Source: JAJDXO01 sp965221855
GTDB lineage: Bacteria; Pseudomonadota; Alphaproteobacteria; Rhodospirillales; UBA2165
NCBI GenBank assembly: GCA_965221855.1
Contig: CBDCSV010000010.1
Coordinates: 434,001-498,000 of the forward strand
Direction of reading: 5' to 3'
DNA length: 64,000 bases
The number at the start of each line of letters is the position of its first letter. Position 1 is the stretch's first letter. Below, in pieces: positions 18,368 to 27,199 of the stretch. A model generated the notes under the pieces. That model searched no databases. It was not told the origin of the DNA and was given only the letters and a program-made list of their open reading frames with translations. A program made the position numbers and the translations under genes.

Positions 18368-20455
18368 GTGTTCGGTGCGGTTTCTGTTACGGGCCAAAGG
18401 TTGATCCGGAATCCTGGGGCTTTCTTTCTTTTTCTGGCGTTGATTCTTACAGCCGATCACTGGGCGCTGGGTCCATTTTCCTATTTGAATTGGCACGACC
18501 TCGGCAACAGTCATGTGCCGCGTTACATCTTCGCGGCAGAGTATTTTCTGACCCATTTTCGGACGACGGGATGGCTCGAAGCGGGCGGCGGGGTGGACCT
18601 GCTTGCGAACGGAATCAGCTTTCGGAATTTATTTTTCATGGGTTTCGTATTGCTGCCGGACTGGTTGGTAATTCCCCTGATGCGAATAGTTCAACTGTTC
18701 TGCGCCGGGTACTTCATGACGATTGTTCTGAAAAGGGACATGCGCCTGTCGCCGTTATGCGCGGTCATGGGTGGACTTATTTTCTTGCTCCTACAGAAAA
18801 ATTTGCATGAACATTATTTTGGAATTGGGTTGCTCCCGCTAATCGTCCATCTCGCCGGTCATCCCCTGGCCAATAGACTTAAATATCTGATTTTGTTCGG
18901 TTGTTTTGTCGGCGTGACGCAGGGCGCCGGCGCCTACATTCACCTGACGATCCCATTCGTGTTTCCCTTCTTGTTTCTGTATTCATGGGTTTTCTCGGAG
19001 ATCGGGAAACTCAAAATCGTATTGTTTTATACCGTCGCCACTGTGGTGATATGCGCGTTTCAGTTCGAGGCGGTAATGGCAATGGCGGGCGAGGCGGCTC
19101 AGTCGCACCGCCAGTTCTGGCAACTCCAATCGGTCACGTTTCTCGAGGGACTAGGCAGTCGGATATCGCGGTTGGATCTTACCGGCGGTTTTGCCATCGG
19201 GGTGTTGGGCCTTTTCGCGCGCGGCAGGGCAAATAAAGGGCTGGTGACCCTATTCGTACTAAGTGTGGCGGCAATCCTGCTTGCATCTTTGTCCGGGACG
19301 ATCTCGGCCCTCTTGGCTTTGATCAGCCCGATCCTTTTCGGGTTCCAAACCGAACGATTTGCCGTGGTGTTGCCGTTCCTGATCGCGGCTTTGGCGGCGT
19401 GTGGAATGCAGTGTCTTCGGGATATGACGACGCCCATCCGTCGCCGCCTGCTGACAATTCTTGTCGTACTCGGCATCGGAACAGTGCCGGTCTTTTACAT
19501 GGGCAGAGACCTCGCCTTGAACGTCCGCGAATGGTTTTCCTACGGCAATTTCATTGCGAACCAGAATATTGATCGTCTGCGCGCGCTGAAGGACCAGAGT
19601 TCCGTCTCTCCGTTCCGGGTCGTTTCGGTGTTCATTGACGGATGGCAAGAAGGCTACCCCCTTTCATCGGGGCTGGAGACCTTGGATGGATATCTAAATC
19701 TCTACAACAGCCGCTTTCATATTTTTTGGCGGTCGGTTTCCGGGCCGTATTTCGACAGGTTCCCAAGCAAACTGGATACCTTCAATTCCTATGGAAACCA
19801 TGTGCAGTTGTTGGGCTATCAAGGTGAAGACGGTGCTGTTCGACTGAGCGATACGGCGGATATCGAGTTGCTACGCCTGGCGAACGTCACCCACGTATTG
19901 TCTCCGCGTCCCCTGGCGGACGTGAACCTTGTGAAGGTCAGTGATAATGCGGGTCAGATGGATTGGGGCCGTATGTCGCGCCCCGAGAAAATCAGCCAGC
20001 GGCTTGGCGAGAATTGGGCCGGGCGCTCCTTATTTATCTACAAATTACCCGCACCGGCCCCCCGCTGGTTCCTGGCGGGAGCCGAGGCGGTATCGAGTCC
20101 GACCATACTCGGCAAGGCGTTGCGTGAACGCTCATTCGAGGCGCTTAGGGAACGGGCTCTTTTTCTGACCTCGGACCTGCCAGGAGGATTCGAGATTCCG
20201 CGTTCCGAACAACCCGTCGGTGTGGGTGAGCAGGTTCAAACGGTTTCGTATTTCCCCGACGCGTGGACGCTCGAAGTAACGGCCGCCGAGCCTCGCGTTC
20301 TCGTCGCGACATCGAATATTTCGAAAGGCTGGTCCGCCACGGTGAATGGCGGCCCCGCCGAGATTGTCCCGGTCTATGGTGCGTTCATGGCTGTAAAAGT
20401 ACCGGCCGGCGCATCCAGCGTCGTGTTCGAATATAGACCCAAAGGCCTCTTCTGA
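18368..20455 (+). CDS. YfhO/DUF6044-like polytopic membrane protein
   Basis: A 695-residue protein with roughly ten to twelve hydrophobic helices in residues 15-400 and a soluble C-terminal part. The last 60 residues (ATSNISKGWSATVNG, IVPVYGAFMAVKVPAG, VVFEYRPKG) resemble the C-terminal beta domain of YfhO-like proteins. That group is related to GT-C glycosyltransferases that decorate lipid-linked glycans or teichoic acids. It is divergent from the broken GT2 gene, which would supply polyprenyl-phosphate sugar donors, so the two probably belong to one glycan modification locus. The GTG at 18368 is chosen because AAGGGGA lies just upstream. Specific activity is unknown. Confidence 0.65.
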   Translation: MFGAVSVTGQRLIRNPGAFFLFLALILTADHWALGPFSYLNWHDLGNSHVPRYIFAAEYFLTHFRTTGWLEAGGGVDLLANGISFRNLFFMGFVLLPDWLVIPLMRIVQLFCAGYFMTIVLKRDMRLSPLCAVMGGLIFLLLQKNLHEHYFGIGLLPLIVHLAGHPLANRLKYLILFGCFVGVTQGAGAYIHLTIPFVFPFLFLYSWVFSEIGKLKIVLFYTVATVVICAFQFEAVMAMAGEAAQSHRQFWQLQSVTFLEGLGSRISRLDLTGGFAIGVLGLFARGRANKGLVTLFVLSVAAILLASLSGTISALLALISPILFGFQTERFAVVLPFLIAALAACGMQCLRDMTTPIRRRLLTILVVLGIGTVPVFYMGRDLALNVREWFSYGNFIANQNIDRLRALKDQSSVSPFRVVSVFIDGWQEGYPLSSGLETLDGYLNLYNSRFHIFWRSVSGPYFDRFPSKLDTFNSYGNHVQLLGYQGEDGAVRLSDTADIELLRLANVTHVLSPRPLADVNLVKVSDNAGQMDWGRMSRPEKISQRLGENWAGRSLFIYKLPAPAPRWFLAGAEAVSSPTILGKALRERSFEALRERALFLTSDLPGGFEIPRSEQPVGVGEQVQTVSYFPDAWTLEVTAAEPRVLVATSNISKGWSATVNGGPAEIVPVYGAFMAVKVPAGASSVVFEYRPKGLF

Positions 20456-20475
20456 CCGGCTTTCAGTGACCGGCG

Positions 20476-20640
20476 GTGCGGCTGACGAATTCGGCGTGGC
20501 CGGACCTGATCGCCGCGGCGCTGATGGCCGTGCTGTTCATCTATTCGGCAATCCGGATTATCGCCCAGGCGGCCGATGAGCGGCGGGGCGCCCCCGAATT
20601 TCTCCCCGAAAGCCGGAGAATTTCGACCCGGCGGCCCTAA
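20476..20640 (+). pseudogene. C-terminal fragment of CDF-type cation efflux protein
   Basis: An open frame from a GTG at 20476 to a TAA at 20640 encodes RLTNSAWPDLIAAALMAVL followed by FIYSAIRIIAQA, which matches the last transmembrane helix region of small Zn/Co/Cd cation diffusion facilitators. A stop codon lies just upstream, and no N-terminal part is present, since the membrane protein gene ends at 20455. It is therefore a remnant. Its position 38 bp upstream of a Zur-like box suggests a former zinc homeostasis cluster. Confidence 0.5.
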
Positions 20641-20677
20641 CCGGGGAGTATGCCAAACTGCGTTTGACTCATGATAT

Positions 20678-20690
20678 GTTATATCATAAC
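20678..20690 (+). promoter_or_regulatory. Zur-like box overlapping a sigma70 promoter
   Basis: GTTATATCATAAC is a 5-3-5 palindrome (GTTAT, ATC, ATAAC) that fits the Zur/Fur-like operators described in proteobacteria. A TTGACT -35 element at 20664-20669 and a TAACTA -10-like element at 20687-20692 are spaced by 17 bp, so the palindrome overlaps the -10, the expected position for repression by a zinc-loaded regulator. It precedes the gene at 20748. Confidence 0.6.
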
Positions 20691-20747
20691 TATCACCTCA
20701 AAACGTAAGAAGAATTCGGCGGTGCGGGCGTACCGCCGGAAAAAGAG

Positions 20748-21245
20748 ATGGGACTCATGCCGTTGGATGATGTCACAGGCGGGCTTCGCGCCGACGTCTA
20801 TATCGGCCATCTGGCCATAGAGCCGGATGAAGCCGCGGTTGCCGCCAAGACGGGCGTTCTCTTCGAGGAGGTCCGGCCCTTCGACGGTTTTCGCGCATCG
20901 TGCCTTTTGGCCCAGCCTTGGCCCGTCGAGTTGACCGCCGATGGCGTCTTCTGGGTCGAGAGCCGGCCCGACACGTGTTTCAAACTTCGTATCGCGGGTG
21001 GCCAGGCGGCCTACCGGTCATTGGGACGATGGCTGGCATCGAGCCCAAGCCGTGACCGCTTAGATCCCGGGCGGGACGCGGCCCTCACCGGCCGGCGCTG
21101 GCACCCCGTCTACGGCGATCGCATCCAGCGTATCTGGTTCGACGGCCTCGCCGAGGGATGGCGGCGCTATGAACGGATGTTCATCCGCGGCCTGGTGAAG
21201 CCAGGAACCGCTTTCAAGAACCGGCCAATTCCAAAAACACTTTGA
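20748..21245 (+). CDS. Protein resembling a stand-alone CobW C-terminal domain
   Basis: A 165-residue protein that I cannot name with certainty. Residues 40-135 (EEVRPFDGF, ADGVFWVESRPD, IAGGQAAYRSLGRWLA, VYGDRIQRIWFDGL) follow the layout of the CobW_C domain of COG0523 GTPases: RPF, then KGFxWLAxRPD, an AGG, a GxW, and GDRxQELVFIG. The P-loop GTPase domain that normally precedes this is absent. COG0523 proteins are often zinc chaperones under Zur control, which agrees with the Zur-like box 58 bp upstream. The gene leads a same-strand run with the M24 protein 16 bp downstream. A degraded GTPase gene is an alternative. Confidence 0.5.
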   Translation: MGLMPLDDVTGGLRADVYIGHLAIEPDEAAVAAKTGVLFEEVRPFDGFRASCLLAQPWPVELTADGVFWVESRPDTCFKLRIAGGQAAYRSLGRWLASSPSRDRLDPGRDAALTGRRWHPVYGDRIQRIWFDGLAEGWRRYERMFIRGLVKPGTAFKNRPIPKTL

Positions 21246-21261
21246 TGAGGAGCATTGTTTA

Positions 21262-22608
21262 ATGTCATTCAGTGGCGATTACAAAGGCTACGACCTCGAC
21301 ATCGGATTTATCGAGGAGAGCCACCACACCAACCCCCGGCGGCTGTACAGCACCTACGGCGCCGACTGGCAGTACCGGGTCGATCACGAACGGATGCGCC
21401 GCGAGCGCCTGGAGCGCGCGCGGGCGGAAATGATCGCCGATGATCTGGGCGCCCTGGTGGTGTTCGCCGGCGCCAACGTCCGCTACCTGACCGGTTCCTA
21501 CCAAGGCAACTGGAAATACAACATCAACATCCGCTATGCCGTGCTGCCCCGGGAGGGCGAGCCCTATCTGTTCGAGACGGCGGGCTCCGACATGCGGAAC
21601 GCCATGCTCGATCTGCCATGGATGAAGGACCGCATCCGCCCGGCCATGACCTGGCAATGGGCCGAGGGCGCGGTCAGCGAAATGGCCGACAAGATGGTCG
21701 CCTCGGTGATGGAAGTGCTGAAGGAGCACGGCGTCGAGAAAGAGAAAATCGGCGTCGACAACCTCGACTTCCCGGCGCTGCACGCGTTCGAAAAGGCGGG
21801 GCTCCGCATCGTCAACGGCTGGCCGGCCATGTCCCGGGCCCGCGTGGTGAAAACGCCCGACGAAATCGAACAGATAAAGATGTCCGCCTCCATCGGCGAC
21901 GCCGCCATGTGGCACATCAAGCACGAATGGCTGAGGCCCGGCATCACCGAGCGCCAGATCGAGGCCAAGGTTCACGAGTTCATGTTGGATCGGGGCTGCG
22001 AGATCATCTACGACATCATTGTCGCCTCGGGCGGCAACACCAGCCCCTATCGCCGGTGGGCGACCGACAAGCTCATCCAGCAGGGCGATTTGATCATCAT
22101 CGACATCAACGCCGTCGGTCCCGGCGGGTACTACGTCGACTTCGTGCGCACCCTCAAATGCGCCGGCAGGATGACCCAGCAGGAAATCGATCTCTACCGG
22201 GAAACCTACGATTCCCTCTATGCCGGAATGGAAAATCTGCGTCCGGGCATGACGTCCGCGGATGTGGTCTCCAAGTTCCCGGAATATGACGATGACACCT
22301 ACGGGACGGTGACGCTGCAGCAGTTCGCCCACTCCATCGGCATCACGCTGTATGAGGGCATGTGGATGAGCCGCGCCTACTCGCTCAAGTATCCGGCGGA
22401 GATCAAGGAAAACATGTACTTCGCCATCGAGACTTTCGCCGGACATCCGGGGCTGCCTCAAACCTGCCGGTTGGAGGAGAACGTCCTGGTGTCCAAAGAC
22501 GGACCGGTGATTTTCACCAAGATGGAACATATGGAGGAAGCGGTCGGCGACTACCGTCCCGGCGACTTCCACCACCCGTCCTTGTTGGGTTACCCGACCC
22601 ACAAGTAG
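21262..22608 (+). CDS. M24-family (creatinase/aminopeptidase P fold) protein, DddP-like possibility
   Basis: A 448-residue pita-bread-fold protein. Candidate metal ligands are visible: Asp281 in IIIDINAVG, Asp293 in YYVDFVRT, His357 in QFAHSIG, Glu390 in FAIETFAG and Glu405 in CRLEENVLV. The family includes Xaa-Pro dipeptidases, creatinase-like hydrolases and the DMSP lyase DddP. The arrangement of the central segment (VASGGNTSPYRRW) recalls DddP, but this is only a suggestion. GAGGAG lies 9 bases before the ATG. The next two genes run in the same direction and probably share its pathway. Confidence 0.75.
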   Translation: MSFSGDYKGYDLDIGFIEESHHTNPRRLYSTYGADWQYRVDHERMRRERLERARAEMIADDLGALVVFAGANVRYLTGSYQGNWKYNINIRYAVLPREGEPYLFETAGSDMRNAMLDLPWMKDRIRPAMTWQWAEGAVSEMADKMVASVMEVLKEHGVEKEKIGVDNLDFPALHAFEKAGLRIVNGWPAMSRARVVKTPDEIEQIKMSASIGDAAMWHIKHEWLRPGITERQIEAKVHEFMLDRGCEIIYDIIVASGGNTSPYRRWATDKLIQQGDLIIIDINAVGPGGYYVDFVRTLKCAGRMTQQEIDLYRETYDSLYAGMENLRPGMTSADVVSKFPEYDDDTYGTVTLQQFAHSIGITLYEGMWMSRAYSLKYPAEIKENMYFAIETFAGHPGLPQTCRLEENVLVSKDGPVIFTKMEHMEEAVGDYRPGDFHHPSLLGYPTHK

Positions 22609-22631
22609 ACGACGAACTCGGTCCCAAGCCG

Positions 22632-23393
22632 ATGGAGCGCAATCCGCTCATCGTCGTCTCGTCGCGGCTCGACCGCGTCACTCCCGATGGTCGGGGGAGC
22701 AGTTGTGAGGACTCTGCTCCCTCGATCATCACCGCCTGGCGGCGCGCCAGGGAAGCCGACGTCGGCAACACCATCGTCGACTGTCATGACGCGGCCCTGG
22801 CCGATGCCGTCCGGGACGCCGGCGGCTACAGCGTGACCTCCGATCCAACGGAGATTCCGCCGACCCACAACTACAAGCCGCCCTCCGGTCTTGCGCGTAT
22901 CGCCCGCACGATCACCAGGTTCGACCGTTTCTGCAATCACGACCTGATCATCCACATGCCGGAGCACTACGCGGATATCGACGCCAAATATCTGAGGGCG
23001 CTCATGTACCCGCTGGCCTCCAACGATGTCGGGATGGCGACGCTGGCCGCCCCGCTCTCCCCCGAGGCCGACGAACAGGCGCCGAAAGTTTCGGTCCGGT
23101 GGAACGGGGACCGCAAGGTCTATGTGATGCCGGAAGCCAAGGTGGGGACGATCCGGGACTTCTCCCGCGACACCGCCCGCCTGGGTGGCGGAGAAATCTG
23201 CGCCCACATCCCGGTTTATATCTACCGGCGGTCGGTCCTGGACCGGATGGTCCTGGTGCCGCCCGCGGACCGGGAACTCGAAGAGAGTATCGAGGCGCTC
23301 AGGGTGCTGGAGATCGGCCGGCGCGCCGATGCGTTGTTCGTCCCGGAAGGCGTGCCCGCGAGCATGGAAGACGGCCGCGCGATCTACGACTAG
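22632..23393 (+). CDS. Divergent KdsB-like nucleotidyltransferase
   Basis: A 253-residue protein with the overall layout of CMP-Kdo synthetase (KdsB): an N-terminal VVSSRLD strand, VDCHDAALADAVRDAGG, RFDRFCNHDLIIHMPEHY, NDVGMATLAAPL, HIPVYIYRRSVLDRM and a C-terminal LEESIEALRVLEIG. The motifs that bind the nucleotide and metal are altered: the usual PARxxSxRLPGK loop is replaced by SRLDRVTPDGRG, and the VQGDEP motif by IHMPEHY. It therefore may transfer a different nucleotide or have lost catalysis. It sits between the M24 protein and the decarboxylase-like gene in one run. Confidence 0.6.
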   Translation: MERNPLIVVSSRLDRVTPDGRGSSCEDSAPSIITAWRRAREADVGNTIVDCHDAALADAVRDAGGYSVTSDPTEIPPTHNYKPPSGLARIARTITRFDRFCNHDLIIHMPEHYADIDAKYLRALMYPLASNDVGMATLAAPLSPEADEQAPKVSVRWNGDRKVYVMPEAKVGTIRDFSRDTARLGGGEICAHIPVYIYRRSVLDRMVLVPPADRELEESIEALRVLEIGRRADALFVPEGVPASMEDGRAIYD

Positions 23394-23467
23394 ACCGGTC
23401 CCGGATTGCCAACCGCCCGGCATCCCTTAAGCTGCCCCCTGCAATCGGAACCGGGGAGGACTTCAGG

Positions 23468-24454
23468 ATGCAGGGTAAAATCGCGCTCGAAGAGCACTTC
23501 GCCTATCAGGCGCCGGACGCGAACATCGAGCGGCGTCTGCAGCACGCGGAATCGTGGATCCAAACCTCGCGGCGGCTGATGGACTTCCACGACGACCGCC
23601 TGAAAGACATGGACGAATTCGGCGTCGAGTACGCCATCCTGTCCCTCAATGCGCCGGCCGTGCAGGGCGTCCTCGATCCGAAAGAGGCCGCCGAGGACGC
23701 GCGCAGGTACAACGATTTTCTCGCCGAGGAGGTCGCCGGGCGGCCCGACCGTTTCGGCGGATTCGCGACCCTGCCCATGCAGGATCCGGAAGCGGCGGCG
23801 GAAGAGCTCACCCGCTGCGTCAAGGATCTGGGATTCCCCGGCGCGCTGGTGAACGGATTTACCCAGCGGGATGTTTCGGATTCGGTCATCTACTACGACA
23901 TTCCCGAATACCGGCCGTTCTGGGCAGCCGTCGCCGAGCTGGACGTCCCGTTCTACCTGCACCCCCGCACCATCGTCCGCGAACGCGCCCAGCCCTATGA
24001 CGGCCATCCCTGGCTCTACAGTTCGGGCTGGGGGTTCGCGGTCGAAACTTCAATTCACATGCTGCGCCTCATCGGCTCCTGCCTGTTCGACGAGTTTCCC
24101 GGCCTGCAGGTGGTTCTGGGGCATCTGGGGGAGCGGATTCCCTTCGACATGTGGCGGCTCGACAACCGGATCGCGCGGGTGCCGCACGGCTACCCGGCCA
24201 AACACCCCATGAGCCACTATCTCAGAAACAACGTTCACATGACCACGAGCGGAAACTTCAGCGACCCTGCCCTGCGGTGCACGGTCTCCGAAATGGGCAT
24301 TGACCGCCTGATGTTCGCAATCGACTACCCGATGGAGGTGATGAATGCCGGCGCCGAGTGGTTCGACGGCACGCCCGTGTTGTCCGACGAGGAACGGTGG
24401 AAGGTGGGACGGACCAACGCGGCCAAGCTGTTCAAGCTCGAGCGGTTTCTCTAG
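23468..24454 (+). CDS. Gamma-resorcylate decarboxylase-like amidohydrolase
   Basis: A 328-residue metal-dependent decarboxylase of the amidohydrolase (ACMSD-like) superfamily. It closely follows the 2,6-dihydroxybenzoate (gamma-resorcylate) decarboxylase pattern: MQGKIALEEHF with Glu8 and His10, AILSLNAPAVQ, LGFPGALVNGFTQ, PFYLHPRTI with His165, VVLGHLGERIPFDMWRLD, and Asp286 in MFAIDYPMEV. These would bind Mn/Zn and the carboxylate. GGGGAGGAC precedes the ATG. The TAG stop lies exactly in the CTAG target of an IS630 element without altering the protein. A related aromatic acid could be the real substrate. Confidence 0.8.
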   Translation: MQGKIALEEHFAYQAPDANIERRLQHAESWIQTSRRLMDFHDDRLKDMDEFGVEYAILSLNAPAVQGVLDPKEAAEDARRYNDFLAEEVAGRPDRFGGFATLPMQDPEAAAEELTRCVKDLGFPGALVNGFTQRDVSDSVIYYDIPEYRPFWAAVAELDVPFYLHPRTIVRERAQPYDGHPWLYSSGWGFAVETSIHMLRLIGSCLFDEFPGLQVVLGHLGERIPFDMWRLDNRIARVPHGYPAKHPMSHYLRNNVHMTTSGNFSDPALRCTVSEMGIDRLMFAIDYPMEVMNAGAEWFDGTPVLSDEERWKVGRTNAAKLFKLERFL

Positions 24455-25503
24455 AGCGTATTTGAGATTGATTGAATCATTTTAGGGATTCCCAAGTATG
24501 GGCGAACCATGATTCAAGATGGATGCTGGGCAAGGAGGCCAGCATTCATGGCGAGACCTTATTCGATTGATTTGCGAGAGCGTGTTGTTTTGGCGGTTTT
24601 GGCGGGGGAGAGTTGCCGCGCTGTAGCGGCTCGGTTTGGGGTTGCGGTTTCGAGCGTGGTTAAGTGGTCGCAGCGCTACCGGCGGACGGGGAGTGTTGCG
24701 CCCGGCAAGATGGGCGGTCACCGCCGCCGGGTTCTTGAGCCCCATCGGGAGTTCATTGTCGGCCGGATCGACCAGGAGCCGCATCTGACGCTGCATCGGT
24801 TGAGAGACGAGTTGGCCGCTCGGGGTGTCAGGGTATCCCACAGCACGGTATGGCTGTTTCTGCGCCGTGAAGGGCTGCGCTTTAAAAAAAACCCTGTTCG
24901 CCGTTGAACGGGCGCGCGCGGACATCGCCCGCCATCGCAGGCGCTGGAAGGCGTGGCAGGCAAAGCTTGATCCCGAACGGCTGGTATTCATTGATGAAAC
25001 CTGGATCCGGACCAATATGGCCCCGCTGCGCGGCTGGGGGCCGAAAGGGGAGCGGGTCCGCGGCTTTGCCCCCCATGGGCGGTGGCACACCCTGACCTTC
25101 ATCGGCGCGCTGCGCTGCGACCGGTTCACCGCGCCCTGCGTCTTCGACGGCCCCATCAATGGCGTGTGCTTCCGCGCCTACGTCGAGCAGCTGCTCGTGC
25201 CGACCCTGGTGCCCGGCGACATCGTCATCATGGACAATCTCGGCAGCCACAAGTCAAAAGCCGTGCGAAACGCCATCCGTGCCGCCGGAGCCAAGCTGTG
25301 GCTCCTGCCCAAATATTCCCCCGACCTCAATCCCATCGAGCAGACCTTTGCCCAAATCAAGCACTGGATGAGAAACGCCCAGAAGCGGGAGATCGACGAC
25401 TTATGGCGCCATCTCGGGAGCCTCATCGACACCATCGAGCCACAGCAATGCGCCAACTACTTCAAAAACGCAGGATACGCTTCCGTCAAAATATGAAACG
25501 CTC
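24454..25503 (+). mobile_element. IS630-family element B, copy 1
   Basis: A 1050-bp element flanked by TA at 24452-24453 and 25504-25505, in a CTAG target that is also the stop codon of the preceding gene. Its ends start GAGCGTATTTGAGATTG (left) and GAGCGTTTCATATTTTGACG (right, read inward). Other copies are at 43223-45561 (interrupted) and 53662-54711. Confidence 0.95.
24548..25496 (+). CDS. IS630-family transposase B (two frames, slippage at A8)
   Basis: The first frame (24548-24907, 119 residues from MARPYSIDLRERVVL) holds the HTH region, including ESCRAVAARFGVAVSSVVKW. The ATG at 24548 is preceded by AAGGAGG. The second frame, ending at 25496, carries the DDE domain: RLVFIDETWIRTNMA, DIVIMDNLGSHKSK and SPDLNPIEQTFAQIKHW. 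The frames overlap at eight A (24884-24891); the catalytic frame is +1, so frameshifting or transcript slippage is needed for the fusion. The predicted proteins of all three copies appear identical. Confidence 0.92.
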
Positions 25504-25576
25504 TAGGCCCCAACAATGCGTACGGAGGTCTCCGGTTGCGGCGCGTCAGATCCTCCGCGCGCAGCCATCCAGCAGA

Positions 25577-26308
25577 TCAACCGGAGACTACGAGACGGTA
25601 GCCTAAATCCCACTCATCATATTCGAGGAGCGTGCCGTAGCGCTCCTCCCACGCGCCTGACGTCAGATCATCCTCCAGCCGCCGAAGCCCCTCGGAAAGG
25701 TCACCGATCTTCCAAAACGACGAGATCGCAGCACGGAGCCTCTCATCGAGATAGGCGTGGGGGCGCCGCCAATAGGCGTAAAGGAAACCGTCCTGGCAGT
25801 CGTGGGGGACAGGAACCGTTGATATTTCGACGGAGCCGAGCCATGCCTGATAGTCGGCCATTTGGGGCATCTGCTCATCATCCAGCGCCACCAGCCCGGG
25901 GAAATAGTCCCCGAGCCAAAAGCCCCGAATCGAAGGATCGAAGGTGAGAATGACGACGGGGCCTCGCGTGACTCGGCGCACTTCCTGCATGCCTACCGCC
26001 TTATCCGCCCAATGATGCACCGTTAGGATCGCCATCGTTGCATCGAATGAATTGTCCTCGAACGGCAGATTTTCCGCATACCCCTGTACGGATACCGCGG
26101 CCGGATGGCGCCTCTGGCTAATCATCCCGGCCGACGGCTCAATGGCCGTCACGTCCCGATCCTCGGGCTCATAGGAACCGGCAACGGCACCCACATTGAG
26201 GACCCTCTTAGAGGCGCCCAGGGCTGCCCAGATCCGTTCCGCGATCCGCGGATCGGGCTTTCGGAGGTCCGAATAGTTGATCCCGATTTTGTCGTAAGTG
26301 GCGTCCAT
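25577..26308 (-). CDS. Class I SAM-dependent methyltransferase with atypical motif I
   Basis: A 243-residue methyltransferase-11-like protein. After an N-terminal YDKIGINYSDLRKPDPRIAE, the SAM-binding strand reads RVLNVGAVAGSYEP where the family normally has VLDVGAGTGSYE. Asp and Gly of motif I are replaced by Asn and Val. Later motifs are regular: VTAIEPSAGMI, LPFEDNSFDATMAILTVHHW and the C-terminal strands. Residues predicted to contact SAM differ, so activity may be altered. Substrate unknown. It follows an IS630 element and is on the same strand as the next methyltransferase, 46 bp upstream. Confidence 0.75.
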   Translation of the reverse strand: MDATYDKIGINYSDLRKPDPRIAERIWAALGASKRVLNVGAVAGSYEPEDRDVTAIEPSAGMISQRRHPAAVSVQGYAENLPFEDNSFDATMAILTVHHWADKAVGMQEVRRVTRGPVVILTFDPSIRGFWLGDYFPGLVALDDEQMPQMADYQAWLGSVEISTVPVPHDCQDGFLYAYWRRPHAYLDERLRAAISSFWKIGDLSEGLRRLEDDLTSGAWEERYGTLLEYDEWDLGYRLVVSG

Positions 26309-26354
26309 AAGATTAGCTAACGCAAGAAGATGTATCTTTCAGGTAGGCCGAAAA

Positions 26355-27197
26355 CTACACCTTCCGCGCCGTGGCCATCCAGTAGATCAGCCGCTCCTCG
26401 GCGAGATTTCGCTGGGTGTTGGCGCTGCGCTCGGGCACGTCGTCGCCCAGAACCACCTGGATGCCCAAGGGGCTCGGCGGCTTGCCGCCGGCTTTCTCCT
26501 CCGCCTTGCGCACCCGGCGGAGAATGGTCCCTGAATAGTTCTCCATCACCTCGATGTCGAAGCCGTTGCCGGCGAGGTTGCGGCGCAGGCCCTTCTCCGA
26601 GTTCAGGAAGTTGACGTCGGGAGTCCTGGCCCAGTTGACCGGAAAATGAATGTCGCCGGCCCCGCCGGCCTCGGGGCCGTAGCTGAACTCGGCGAAGGTG
26701 AACCGGCCGTCCGGCTTGAGCACCCGGTGGAACCCGCCGAGCAGCGTGCCCTTGTCCTCGATATTCATGGTGACGTTCTGGCACCACAGGAGATCGAACG
26801 TCCGGTCCTCGAATTGCAGGTCGGTGGCGTCGCCCAAGGAGATTTCCACCAGATTTTCCATTCCCCGGCGGCGAGTCATTTCCTGCGCGGCCTCGACGAA
26901 ATCGGGCGTGATGTCGATGCCCGTCACCCGGCAGCCGAATTTCCGCGCCAGCCAGCGGGCCGGGCCGCCGACCCCGCAGCCGACGTCCAGGACACGGGTT
27001 TCGGGCGTGATCTCCGAGATGCCGTTGACCTGGGCCGCTTGATCCCGGGTCGTGGCGATGCCGCCCGAATGCAGATGTTCGACCGCCGCCAGGCCGTCCG
27101 CGTCCAAATTGTCCGGGTCGAGACCGGCCGCGCGGGTCGCCGCGTCGATGGCCTCGATCAGGTCCGGCCGGGCCCATTGAGCATTGAGATCGGCCAT
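26355..27197 (-). CDS. SAM-dependent methyltransferase (UbiE/gamma-tocopherol-MT-like)
   Basis: A 280-residue small-molecule methyltransferase. Motif I is VLDVGCGVGGPARWLA (about residue 68), followed by VTGIDITPDFVEAA, LQFEDRTFDLLWCQNVTMNI and VLKPDGRFTFAEFS. This layout is found in sarcosine/dimethylglycine and tocopherol-type methyltransferases. The ATG at 27197 begins two bases after the DUF1330 stop and has AGGA upstream, so it is cotranscribed with that gene. The longer open frame back to 27290 would overlap DUF1330 in another frame and is not used. The substrate is unknown. Confidence 0.82.
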   Translation of the reverse strand: MADLNAQWARPDLIEAIDAATRAAGLDPDNLDADGLAAVEHLHSGGIATTRDQAAQVNGISEITPETRVLDVGCGVGGPARWLARKFGCRVTGIDITPDFVEAAQEMTRRRGMENLVEISLGDATDLQFEDRTFDLLWCQNVTMNIEDKGTLLGGFHRVLKPDGRFTFAEFSYGPEAGGAGDIHFPVNWARTPDVNFLNSEKGLRRNLAGNGFDIEVMENYSGTILRRVRKAEEKAGGKPPSPLGIQVVLGDDVPERSANTQRNLAEERLIYWMATARKV

Positions 27198-27199
27198 TC

